Assembly (NCBI GenBank): GCA_006227785.1
Contig: SBFU01000047.1
Location: 1 to 6,024, forward strand
From: Burkholderiales bacterium
GTDB lineage: Bacteria; Pseudomonadota; Gammaproteobacteria; Burkholderiales; Burkholderiaceae_C
Length of the DNA: 6,024 bases
Direction: 5' to 3'
Under the pieces are notes generated by a model. That model was given only the letters and a program-made list of their open reading frames with translations, was not told the DNA's origin and did not search any database. Positions within the stretch are counted from its first letter, which is position 1; each line of letters begins with the position of its first letter. Position numbers and translations under genes: made by a program. Positions 1-5,910 of this stretch are shown in pieces.

Positions 1-911
1 AGCACCAGCCAGCCGGTCAGCGGCAGGCGCGGCAGCCAGCGCGCCTGGGTGAAGAACCAGCCGATCTCGATCACCACCGACACCGCCCACAGCAGGCCGA
101 TGACCGCCTTGCTGTAACCGAGGCTGTCCAGGTAAAGCGAGAAAAAGATGTAGATGAAGATGTGTGAGAGCACATGAAAGAACACGGCAGCAAAGAACCA
201 GCGAACCGCTGGCTGGCGCAGCACCGGCCAGACGCTGGGACCCTGCTTTTCGGTGTGCGGGGCCTCACGCAGGTCGGGCATCCACCAGACGCTGAGCGCC
301 ACCGCCAGCAGCGACAACGAGGTCCAGACCGGAAAGCTGCCGATGCCGTGGCGCTCGAACCAGACCCCGGCCGCCAGCACCGTCACCAGAAAACCGACCG
401 AACCCCACAGGCGCACCCGTCCGTACCGTTTCGCATCAAAGGCACCGCCCTGACTGACCAGGTGGGCCATGGCGGCCTCGCTCATGGGCATCATGGCGCT
501 GGTGTGACTGAACATCAGCAACAGCACAAGAAACAGGCCAAGAGCCCCCAGCGGCCACCACAGGGCCAGCGACAGCAGCAGGGCCGCCGTCGCCCCGTAC
601 CGCAGCAGCCGCACCCGCTCGCCGGTGTGGTCGCTCAGCCAGCCCCAGCCATAGGGCGCGAACAGGCGCGTGGCCGACTGGACTGAGGTCAGGATGCTGA
701 TGGCCAGCAGCCCGAAGCCCATATCCTTCAGCCAGAGCGGCAGGTAGGGGTTGAAAAACCCGATGTGCGCGAAGTAGCTTGCCGACAGTGCGGCAAACGG
801 CAGAAGCGCTTGACCCCCACCCTCCTCCGTGACACGGGTCGCTGCCGTACGGGGTGGCTGATCCGCCTTGTGGGGGCCCGGCGACGGATTGTTTCTGGGG
901 TGTTCAGGCAC
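1..911 (-). CDS. MFS permease, HcaT/MFS_1-like type (3' part beyond window)
   Basis: An inner-membrane major facilitator superfamily transporter, cut by the window edge after 303 codons; about 400 residues are usual. Reading leftward, a loop-free first helix begins at residue ~36 and contains [19 protein letters not shown]. The loop 2-3 signature [17 protein letters not shown] (MFS motif A region) follows, and then [15 protein letters not shown], which is typical of the MFS_1-like/3-phenylpropionate permease (HcaT) group. At least seven hydrophobic spans are visible. The substrate cannot be read from the sequence. The start is uncertain: no ATG lies in frame before the first helix. I chose GTG at 911-909, which overlaps the aroC stop by 8 bases and implies co-transcription and translational coupling. 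It gives a Pro-rich, polar 35-residue N-terminus. The product family is secure; the start and substrate are not. Confidence 0.85.
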   Translation of the reverse strand, partial: MPEHPRNNPSPGPHKADQPPRTAATRVTEEGGGQALLPFAALSASYFAHIGFFNPYLPLWLKDMGFGLLAISILTSVQSATRLFAPYGWGWLSDHTGERVRLLRYGATAALLLSLALWWPLGALGLFLVLLLMFSHTSAMMPMSEAAMAHLVSQGGAFDAKRYGRVRLWGSVGFLVTVLAAGVWFERHGIGSFPVWTSLSLLAVALSVWWMPDLREAPHTEKQGPSVWPVLRQPAVRWFFAAVFFHVLSHIFIYIFFSLYLDSLGYSKAVIGLLWAVSVVIEIGWFFTQARWLPRLPLTGWLV

Positions 912-2004
912 GGCCGGCGGCCGCGATGTCGGGTGTGGCAACCTGCACGTCGCCACACTGTGCGCGGTGGCGCAGCGCATGGTCCATCACCACCAGCGCC
1001 AGCAGCGCTTCCATGATGGGCGCGGCGCGGATACCCACACACGGGTCGTGGCGACCCTTGGTGATGACCTCGGCCGGCTGGCCGGCGACATCGATCGATT
1101 CGCGCGGAATGAGGATGGAGCTGGTGGGCTTGATGGCCACGGACACGTCCAGGTCCTGCCCGGTGCTGATACCACCCAGCACACCGCCGGCCTTGTTGCC
1201 CACAAAGCCCTCTGCCGTCAGCGAGTCACCGTGGGTGGACCCCTTGTCTGCGACCGAGGCAAAACCGGCGCCAATCTCCACACCCTTGACCGCGTTCAGC
1301 CCCATCATGGCGTAGGCGATGTCGGCGTCCAGCTTGTCGTAGATCGGCTGGCCCAGGCCGACCGGCATGTTCGTGGCCACCACGCGCAGACGGGCACCGC
1401 AGGAGTCGCCGCTCTTGCGCAGGGCGTTCATGTAGTCCTCCAGCGCCGACACATCGGCCACCGGGGCGAAGAACGGGTTGTTCGGCACATGGTCCCAGCT
1501 CTCGAAACCGATGGGCAGCTCGCCGATCTGGGTCATGCAGGCGTGAAACGTGGTGCCGTACTTTTCCTTCAGCCACTTCTTCGCCACGGCACCTGCCGCC
1601 ACGGTCGGCGCGGTCAGGCGGGCCGAGCTGCGCCCGCCGCCGCGCGGGTCCCGGATGCCGTACTTCTGCCAGTACGTGTAGTCGGCATGTCCCGGCCTGA
1701 AGCTTTGCAGGATGTTGCCGTAATCCTTGCTGCGCTGGTCGGTGTTGCGAATCAGCAAGGCAATCGGCGTACCGGTGGTCCTGCCCTCGTACACGCCGGA
1801 GAGAATTTCCACCGCATCGGGCTCGTTGCGCTGGGTGACGAACTTGCTGGTACCTGGACGGCGACGGTCGAGATCGTGCTGGATGTCGGCTTCCGTCAGG
1901 GCCAGGCCGGGCGGGCAGCCGTCGATGACACAGCCAATGGCCGGGCCGTGGGATTCGCCGAAGTTGGTGACACAGAACAGGGTGCCGAAGGTGTTGCCGC
2001 TCAT
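904..2004 (-). CDS. aroC: Chorismate synthase
   Basis: Catalyses the last step of the shikimate pathway, 5-enolpyruvylshikimate-3-phosphate to chorismate with loss of phosphate, in the cytoplasm; the family uses reduced FMN and forms tetramers. The 366 residues are full length for the bacterial family. The three family signatures are present: GESHGPAIG (residues 16-24), [11 protein letters not shown] (122-132) and [13 protein letters not shown] (317-329). Conserved residues include His19 and His106 (in FRPGHADYT), matching the two catalytic His of the family, and the Asp of VVMDH (Asp341). The ATG at 2004 starts the protein at the usual MSGNTFG. The upstream ribosome binding site is weak (GGGGGA, 10 bases before the ATG). 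The gene is divergent from alkB, so it needs its own promoter in 2005-2099, and it probably leads a two-gene operon with the MFS permease. Confidence 0.98.
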   Translation of the reverse strand: MSGNTFGTLFCVTNFGESHGPAIGCVIDGCPPGLALTEADIQHDLDRRRPGTSKFVTQRNEPDAVEILSGVYEGRTTGTPIALLIRNTDQRSKDYGNILQSFRPGHADYTYWQKYGIRDPRGGGRSSARLTAPTVAAGAVAKKWLKEKYGTTFHACMTQIGELPIGFESWDHVPNNPFFAPVADVSALEDYMNALRKSGDSCGARLRVVATNMPVGLGQPIYDKLDADIAYAMMGLNAVKGVEIGAGFASVADKGSTHGDSLTAEGFVGNKAGGVLGGISTGQDLDVSVAIKPTSSILIPRESIDVAGQPAEVITKGRHDPCVGIRAAPIMEALLALVVMDHALRHRAQCGDVQVATPDIAAAGRA

Positions 2005-2099
2005 GGGTCAATTATCCCCCGCCCGAGCCGACCGTCCGCAGACGTCCCAAGCCGGGCGGTTTTGAGGGATGATGACAAAGGTCGGCACCCGAAAAGCAC
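2005..2099. promoter_or_regulatory. Divergent intergenic region between aroC and alkB
   Basis: These 95 bases must hold the promoters of both divergent genes. On the minus strand a GATAAT hexamer (2016-2011) resembles a -10 box but has no recognisable -35 partner and lies only 6 bases from the aroC ATG. An inverted repeat, CCGCCCG (2019-2025) and CGGGCGG (2053-2059), spans 27 bases. A small inverted repeat, CGTC-CGCA-GACG (2033-2044), sits inside it. The right arm is followed by TTTT. In such GC-rich DNA these repeats may be chance. No clear -35/-10 pair was found for alkB, and its ATG has only a poor ribosome binding site (GAAAAG). Confidence 0.35.
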
Positions 2100-3257
2100 A
2101 TGGACAGCACCCACACCAGCTCCACACCCTGGCGCGACGGCAGGCGCCTGTGGTGGTTGCTGTCGCCTGCATTGCCTGCCGCAACCCTGCTGTGCCTGCT
2201 GGCTTTTTCCCGCGATGGCGCTTCGGCCTGGCTATGGGTGTCCCTGGTGCTGCTCTTCCTGCTGATTCCGGCGCTGGACGCGGTGTGGGGCGAGGACCGG
2301 TCCAATCCGCCCGAGGAAGGCGTGCCGGCGCTGCAGGACGATCGCTGGTACCGTTACGTGGTCGCGTCCTGCGTACCCCTGCAGTACGGCGTCACCCTGG
2401 CAGGCGCCTGGATAGCCGCCACCCAGACCCTGCAGCCGCTGGACTGGCTGGGCCTGGTGCTGTCGGTGGGCAGCATCAATGGTCTGGGCATCAACACCGC
2501 CCATGAGCTGGGCCACAAATCACCCCGCTGGGAGCGCTGGCTTGCCCAGGTGGCGCTGGCCCCGGTGGCCTATGGCCATTTCTTTGTCGAACACAACCGG
2601 GGGCACCACCTGCGCGTGGCCACACCGGACGATCCGGCCAGCGCCCGCATGGGCGAGAGTTTCTGGCGCTTCCTGCCACGCTCGATCATCGGTGGTCTGC
2701 GCTCGGCCTGGGGGTTGGAAGCGTCCCGGCTTCGCCGCCAGGGGTTGCCGGTGTGGCATCCCGCCAATCTGAATCTGCAGTCGTGGTCCCTCACCGTGCT
2801 GCTGTACGGAGCCCTGGTCCTCACACTGGGCTGGCCGGTGTTGCCCTTCCTGCTGGTGCAGGCCCTCTACGGCATGTCCTTGCTCGAGGTGGTCAACTAC
2901 ATCGAACACTACGGCCTGCTGCGGCAGCGCGACGAGCGGGGACGGATCGAACCCTGCAGCCCACGACATTCATGGAACGCCAACCACCGGGCGTCAAACC
3001 TCTTCCTGCTGAACCTGCAACGGCACAGCGACCACCACGCGCACCCGGCGCGCCGCTACCAGGCGCTGCGCCACTTTGACGATGCCCCGCAACTGCCGGC
3101 CGGGTATGCCGGCATGATCCTGCTCGCCTACATTCCGCCCCTGTGGTTTGGGGTCATGGACCCGCGGGTGGTGGCCCACTACCGGCAACAGGTGCACCTG
3201 GCCCACCTGGACCCCGACCGGCGCCAGGCGCTGCTGGACCGCTGGTCCGGCGCCTGA
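2100..3257 (+). CDS. alkB: Alkane 1-monooxygenase (AlkB, integral-membrane di-iron)
   Basis: Hydroxylates the terminal carbon of n-alkanes to 1-alkanols in the inner membrane, with O2 and electrons from rubredoxin. The 385 residues are close to the usual ~400. All AlkB hallmarks are seen: NTAHELGHK (132-140), the second box EHNRGHHLRVATPDDPASAR (164-183), NYIEHYGLLR (266-275) and LQRHSDHHAHPARRY (306-320). His135, 139, 165, 169, 170, 270, 309, 312 and 313 fit the nine-His di-iron site known for the family. The HYG element and the long match in the Hist-2 region argue for true AlkB rather than xylene monooxygenase or a fatty acid desaturase. Several hydrophobic spans flank the boxes, for example ~19-36, 43-60, 88-107, 229-246 and 337-352. 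ATG 2100 is the only sensible start: an in-frame stop lies at 2073-2075 and the next Met is residue 184. By alignment from memory with the Pseudomonas putida GPo1 enzyme, its gate residue Trp55 corresponds to Leu52 here. No rubredoxin or reductase gene is adjacent. Confidence 0.95.
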   Translation: MDSTHTSSTPWRDGRRLWWLLSPALPAATLLCLLAFSRDGASAWLWVSLVLLFLLIPALDAVWGEDRSNPPEEGVPALQDDRWYRYVVASCVPLQYGVTLAGAWIAATQTLQPLDWLGLVLSVGSINGLGINTAHELGHKSPRWERWLAQVALAPVAYGHFFVEHNRGHHLRVATPDDPASARMGESFWRFLPRSIIGGLRSAWGLEASRLRRQGLPVWHPANLNLQSWSLTVLLYGALVLTLGWPVLPFLLVQALYGMSLLEVVNYIEHYGLLRQRDERGRIEPCSPRHSWNANHRASNLFLLNLQRHSDHHAHPARRYQALRHFDDAPQLPAGYAGMILLAYIPPLWFGVMDPRVVAHYRQQVHLAHLDPDRRQALLDRWSGA

Positions 3258-3304
3258 ACCGGCACCGAGCCGTCCCCGGCCGGGCCCGTTCGAACCTGCC
3301 TGCA

Positions 3305-3320
3305 TGGCACGTGGAACGCT
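3305..3320 (+). promoter_or_regulatory. Possible sigma-54 (-24/-12) promoter before the cupin gene
   Basis: TGGCACG (3305-3311) matches the -24 element of sigma-54 promoters exactly. After four bases, ACGCT (3316-3320) stands where TTGCW is expected, so the invariant GG and GC dinucleotides have the required 10-base spacing but the two T residues of the -12 box are missing. A transcript would start near 3331, about 47 bases before the cupin ATG. One match of this quality can arise by chance, and no enhancer site was identified. Confidence 0.25.
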
Positions 3321-3337
3321 TCATGCATCGGTGCTCA

Positions 3338-3357
3338 GTGCAGCCATTTGGCTGCGC
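3338..3357 (+). other. Hairpin in the leader of the cupin gene
   Basis: GTGCAGCC (3338-3345) and GGCTGCGC (3350-3357) form an 8-bp stem with one G-T wobble and the loop ATTT. It is not followed by a T-run, so it is a poor intrinsic terminator for alkB. It ends 10 bases before the cupin ribosome binding site and would lie in the 5' untranslated RNA, where it could affect RNA stability or termination of read-through from alkB. The function is inferred only from position. Confidence 0.4.
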
Positions 3358-3367
3358 CAAGCCGACT

Positions 3368-3371
3368 GGAG
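3368..3371 (+). promoter_or_regulatory. Ribosome binding site of the cupin gene
   Basis: GGAG lies 6 bases before the ATG at 3378. It selects this ATG over the in-frame TTG at 3348, which lies inside the hairpin loop region and would add ten unlikely residues. Confidence 0.7.
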
Positions 3372-3377
3372 CGCACC

Positions 3378-3806
3378 ATGCTGGACAAGACAGGCACCCT
3401 TTTCTCCCATGTGAAGCCCGGCGAGACCGAGTTTGTGCGCGGAGGGCTGCGCGACTTCTTTCTCTATCGCGACCTGGGCATCGCCGCTGCCACCCATGGC
3501 AAGGTGGTGGCGCATCTGGTCAAGGCCAATCTGCCGCCCGATGGCGGCACCGGCTGGCACATCCACGTGGCCGACTTCCAGATCGTGATCATGATGAAGG
3601 GCTGGGCCAAGTTCATGTACGAGGACCAGGTGACCCTGGTGGAAGCCGGCGATGTGGTGCACCAGCGCCCGGGCATCCGCCACTACCTGTTCGACTATTC
3701 ACCGGACATGGAGTACCTGGAAATCGTCAGCCCCGCCGACTTCAAATCGCTGCCGGTGGACCCGGTCTGCGACATCCCGGCGCCGACGTCGTGGACCGAA
3801 CCCTGA
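3378..3806 (+). CDS. Small single-domain cupin protein
   Basis: A 142-residue, probably cytoplasmic protein made of one conserved beta-barrel (cupin) domain; there is no signal peptide or membrane segment. Cupin motif 1 is seen at residues 57-75 (GTGWHIHVADFQIVIMMKG) with metal-ligand His61 and His63. The position normally held by Glu is Gln68, while the spacing to Gly75 is intact. Motif 2 is at 91-106 (GDVVHQRPGIRHYLFD), with Pro98, Gly99 and ligand His102, plus an extra His95. The protein resembles small cupins of Burkholderiales whose function is not established. Its substrate cannot be predicted, and a non-enzymatic, small-molecule-binding role is possible. It follows alkB in the same direction after 120 bases but has its own ribosome binding site and possibly its own promoter. 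Its stop codon touches that of the opposing GST gene. Confidence 0.9.
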   Translation: MLDKTGTLFSHVKPGETEFVRGGLRDFFLYRDLGIAAATHGKVVAHLVKANLPPDGGTGWHIHVADFQIVIMMKGWAKFMYEDQVTLVEAGDVVHQRPGIRHYLFDYSPDMEYLEIVSPADFKSLPVDPVCDIPAPTSWTEP

Positions 3807-4463
3807 TCAGAACTCAGCATCGAGCTCGTCAATCTCGTCGGGTTCGGCCTCGGCCGCGGCCACCCACTCCTGCATGGCCGGCAAGGCCATGATGGTGTCG
3901 CAGTAGGCGACGCAAGGCAGGTCGATGGCCACATCGTAGGTGATGAAGCGGGTCACCACCGGTGCGAACATGGCATCGGCCATGCAGGGCTTGTGGCCGA
4001 ACAGATAGGGGCCGCCATAGGTCTCCAGGCACTCATTCCAGATCGCAAGAATGCGGTCGATGTCGGCCTGTGCGCGAGACCAGACCTTGAAGCCCGGGAA
4101 GTGCGCCTTGATGTTCATGGGCAAGGAACTCCGCAAAGCGGAAAAACCCGAGTGCATCTCGCCACAGATCGCCCGGCAATGCGCACGGGCCTTGCGGTCG
4201 GCCGGCAACAGTCCGGCTTTTGGCCTGATTTCATGCAGGTACTCGCCAATCGCCAAGGTGTCCCAGACGTGGATGCCGTCATGATCCAGCGACGGCACAC
4301 GCATGGATGCCGACAGCAGCAGCATTTCGGCCTTCATGGCCGGGTCATCGGGCGGAATCACGTGCTCGACGAAGTCCAGCCGTGCCAGCTTGCACATCAG
4401 CCACCCGCGCAGAGCCCAGGCGCCGTAGTTCTTGCTGCTGATGGTGAGTACCGGTTTGGCCAT
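3807..4463 (-). CDS. Glutathione S-transferase family protein
   Basis: A 218-residue soluble protein with the two-domain GST layout: an N-terminal thioredoxin-like domain (~4-82) and an all-helical C-terminal domain (~90-205). The N-terminus reads LTISSKNYGAWALRGWL (6-22). Ser9 or Ser10 stands where zeta-like and related GSTs place the catalytic Ser. RVPSL (55-59) supplies the cis-Pro (Pro57) that binds the glutathione backbone, and VWDTLAIGEYL (66-76) replaces the usual E-S pair with Asp68-Thr69. In the C-terminal domain, PCMADAMFAPVVTRFITYDV (159-178) is the helix with the folding-motif Asp163. The substrate is unknown. The ATG at 4463 has a strong ribosome binding site; the frame is open further upstream to 4598, but that extension does not look like a GST. 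The gene is divergent from phaZ and convergent with the cupin gene. Confidence 0.92.
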   Translation of the reverse strand: MAKPVLTISSKNYGAWALRGWLMCKLARLDFVEHVIPPDDPAMKAEMLLLSASMRVPSLDHDGIHVWDTLAIGEYLHEIRPKAGLLPADRKARAHCRAICGEMHSGFSALRSSLPMNIKAHFPGFKVWSRAQADIDRILAIWNECLETYGGPYLFGHKPCMADAMFAPVVTRFITYDVAIDLPCVAYCDTIMALPAMQEWVAAAEAEPDEIDELDAEF

Positions 4464-4600
4464 GTGCTGCTCCTCTGTGCGCCTGGGTTGAGCAAGCCGT
4501 GTGCCATGCAAGCAAGCATCACGCGCACCCCCATGGTGCGTGAACCCTGGCCCGGGAATTGCCTGTTGCCCATGACCCACCAGGAACACGAGCACCACCC
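4464..4600. promoter_or_regulatory. Divergent intergenic region between the GST gene and phaZ
   Basis: These 137 bases carry the upstream signals of two divergent genes. A perfect 6-bp inverted repeat, CGCACC (4524-4529) and GGTGCG (4535-4540), with a 5-base spacer lies in the middle and could be an operator. To its left is ATGC-AAGCAA-GCAT (4506-4519), a TGC-N6-GCA dyad. PHA regulators such as PhaR are known to bind TGC/GCA-type dyads, but the spacing here does not match the published CTGC-N3/4-GCAG form. No clear -35/-10 pair was found. The phaZ ribosome binding site is weak: AGGAA lies 14 bases before the ATG, or GAG 8 bases before it. Confidence 0.35.
4470..4474 (-). promoter_or_regulatory. 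Ribosome binding site of the GST gene
   Basis: On the minus strand AGGAG (within AGAGGAG) lies 6 bases before the ATG at 4463. This fixes the start and rejects the open upstream frame reaching 4598. Confidence 0.8.
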
Positions 4601-5818
4601 ATGCTGTATCAGGCCTACCAGTTGCAGACCGACCTCACGTCCCCGCTGCGTCTGGTGGCGCAGCACCTGAGCGCCGCGCTGTGGTTCGAACGCACCGAGC
4701 GCAGTCTGTTGCGCCGCACGGCAGCGGCCTGCGATGTGATCGCCCGGTTGCGCCTGACACACACCCGCCCCGCGTATGGCATCGATTCGGTGCAGATCGA
4801 CGGGCAAGACCTGCCGGTGGTCGAGGAGACCCTGTTGCAGCTGCCGTTTGGCAGTCTGCTCCGCTTTCGCAAGGAAGGCGATCTGTCGTCTGGGCAGCCC
4901 AAGGTGCTGCTGGCCGCCCCCCTGTCAGGCCACTTTGCCACCCTGCTGCGCGAGACCGTACGAACCCTGCTGCAAGACCACGACGTGTACATCACCGATT
5001 GGCACAACGCACGGGACGTGTCGCTGCGGCACGGGGCCTTCGGACTGGATGACTACATCGACTACATGATCCGCTTCACCGAGGCCGTCGGCGAAGGCGC
5101 GCACATGGTCGCGGTCTGCCAGCCCTGCGTGGCGGCGCTGGCGGCCACCGCCGTGATGGCCGAAGACGACCACCCGGCCACACCCCGCAGCCTGACGCTG
5201 ATGGCGGGGCCTGTGGACTGCCGGGTCAACCCGACCGAAGTGAACCGGCTGGCCACCAGCCAGCCGATCGAATGGTTCGAAAAGAACCTGATCAGCCATG
5301 TCCCGCTGCCCCACCGGGGCCACATGCGCCGCGTCTACCCGGGCTTCGTGCAGTTGTCGGCCTTCATGAGCATGAACCTGGAGCGCCATCAGCAGTCGTT
5401 CAGGCACCTGTACGAGCATCTGGTGGACGGCCGGACCGACGAGGCACGCACCATCCAGACCTTCTACGACGAGTACCTGGCGGTCAACGACCTGCCGGCC
5501 GAGTTCTACCTGGAGACGGTCGAGAAAGTGTTCCAGACCTACGACCTCGCGGTCGGCAGGCTTCGACATCGGGGTCATCTGGTCAATCCTTCAGCCATCC
5601 GGCGCACCGCGCTGATGACCGTCGAAGGCGAGCGCGACGACATCTGCTCGGTGGGACAGACCGTGGCGGCGCAGGACCTCTGCCCCAACATCCGGCCCTA
5701 CCTCAAGACCCACCACATCCAGACCGGCGTGGGCCACTACGGGGTGTTCAGCGGCCGCAAGTGGAACCAGCAGATCTACCCGAGGGTGCGCGAACACATC
5801 CACGCTGCAGAAGGCTGA
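4601..5818 (+). CDS. phaZ: Intracellular polyhydroxyalkanoate depolymerase
   Basis: Degrades PHA/PHB in intracellular granules to hydroxyacyl monomers or oligomers. The 405 residues match the PhaZa1-type family of Cupriavidus (~410-420). The start MLYQ is the family's usual N-terminus, and ATG 4601 is chosen over the in-frame TTG at 4559, which would add 14 unlikely residues. Family blocks from recall: APLSGHFATLLRETVRTLLQ (106-125), VYITDWHNAR (129-138), VAVCQP (170-175), the block around RRVYPGFVQ (243-251), TVEGERDDICSVGQT (340-354) and GVGHYGVFSGRKW (376-388). These give a Cys-Asp-His triad of Cys173, Asp346 or Asp347, and His379, in place of the Ser lipase box of extracellular depolymerases. 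There is no signal peptide, in keeping with action on granules inside the cell. No PHA synthase or phasin gene is present nearby. Confidence 0.95.
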   Translation: MLYQAYQLQTDLTSPLRLVAQHLSAALWFERTERSLLRRTAAACDVIARLRLTHTRPAYGIDSVQIDGQDLPVVEETLLQLPFGSLLRFRKEGDLSSGQPKVLLAAPLSGHFATLLRETVRTLLQDHDVYITDWHNARDVSLRHGAFGLDDYIDYMIRFTEAVGEGAHMVAVCQPCVAALAATAVMAEDDHPATPRSLTLMAGPVDCRVNPTEVNRLATSQPIEWFEKNLISHVPLPHRGHMRRVYPGFVQLSAFMSMNLERHQQSFRHLYEHLVDGRTDEARTIQTFYDEYLAVNDLPAEFYLETVEKVFQTYDLAVGRLRHRGHLVNPSAIRRTALMTVEGERDDICSVGQTVAAQDLCPNIRPYLKTHHIQTGVGHYGVFSGRKWNQQIYPRVREHIHAAEG

Positions 5819-5834
5819 ACGGGGCCCCCACGCG

Positions 5835-5858
5835 AAAACGCTCCGCCATCAGGCGGAG
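5835..5858 (-). terminator. Intrinsic-terminator-like hairpin, minus strand
   Basis: CTCCGCC (5841-5847) and GGCGGAG (5852-5858) form a perfect 7-bp, GC-rich stem with a 4-base loop. Read on the minus strand, the stem is followed after CG by TTTT (5838-5835), the form of a short intrinsic terminator. It would end the leftward gene that stops at 5911. On the plus strand no T-run follows, so it would serve phaZ only as an RNA 3'-end structure. Confidence 0.55.
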
Positions 5859-5860
5859 GA

Positions 5861-5879
5861 GATCCGGCGATACCGGGTC
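5861..5879. other. Second hairpin in the phaZ 3' region
   Basis: GATCCGG (5861-5867) and CCGGGTC (5873-5879) form a 7-bp stem with one T-G wobble and the loop CGATA, starting two bases after the first hairpin. No T-run follows on either strand. Together the two stems make a tandem structured region between convergent genes. Confidence 0.4.
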
Positions 5880-5910
5880 CGGGTGGCCACCGAGCGCACC
5901 CGAGGTCGCG

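Noticed and set aside
174..686. A 170-codon plus-strand open frame
   Set aside because: It lies opposite the MFS permease; its product is dominated by Gln, Pro and Arg with no family features.
868..2265. A 465-codon plus-strand open frame antisense to all of aroC, longer than aroC itself
   Set aside because: aroC is unmistakable on the other strand. The antisense product is rich in His, Gly and Arg, has no recognisable domain, and is the frame expected to stay open opposite a GC-rich gene.
2100..3257. Reading the His-box protein as a fatty acid desaturase or xylene monooxygenase
   Set aside because: The exact AlkB-type boxes, including NYIEHYGLLR and LQRHSDHHA, are specific to alkane 1-monooxygenases.
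3258..3300. GC-rich self-complementary stretch after the alkB stop as a terminator
   Set aside because: Short complementary pieces (GGCCGGGCCC) are present, but there is no stable stem of useful length followed by a T-run.
4464..4598. N-terminal extension of the GST gene by 45 codons
   Set aside because: The frame is open by chance. AGAGGAG directly before the ATG at 4463 and the usual GST N-terminus beginning there decide the start.
3993..4670. A 225-codon plus-strand open frame spanning the GST gene and the phaZ start
   Set aside because: It is antisense to the GST gene, which has a clear start and ribosome site, and it overlaps the start of phaZ in another frame.
4925..5578. A 217-codon minus-strand open frame
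   Set aside because: It is the mirror of the conserved PhaZ core, including the catalytic Cys region, and shows no protein family character.
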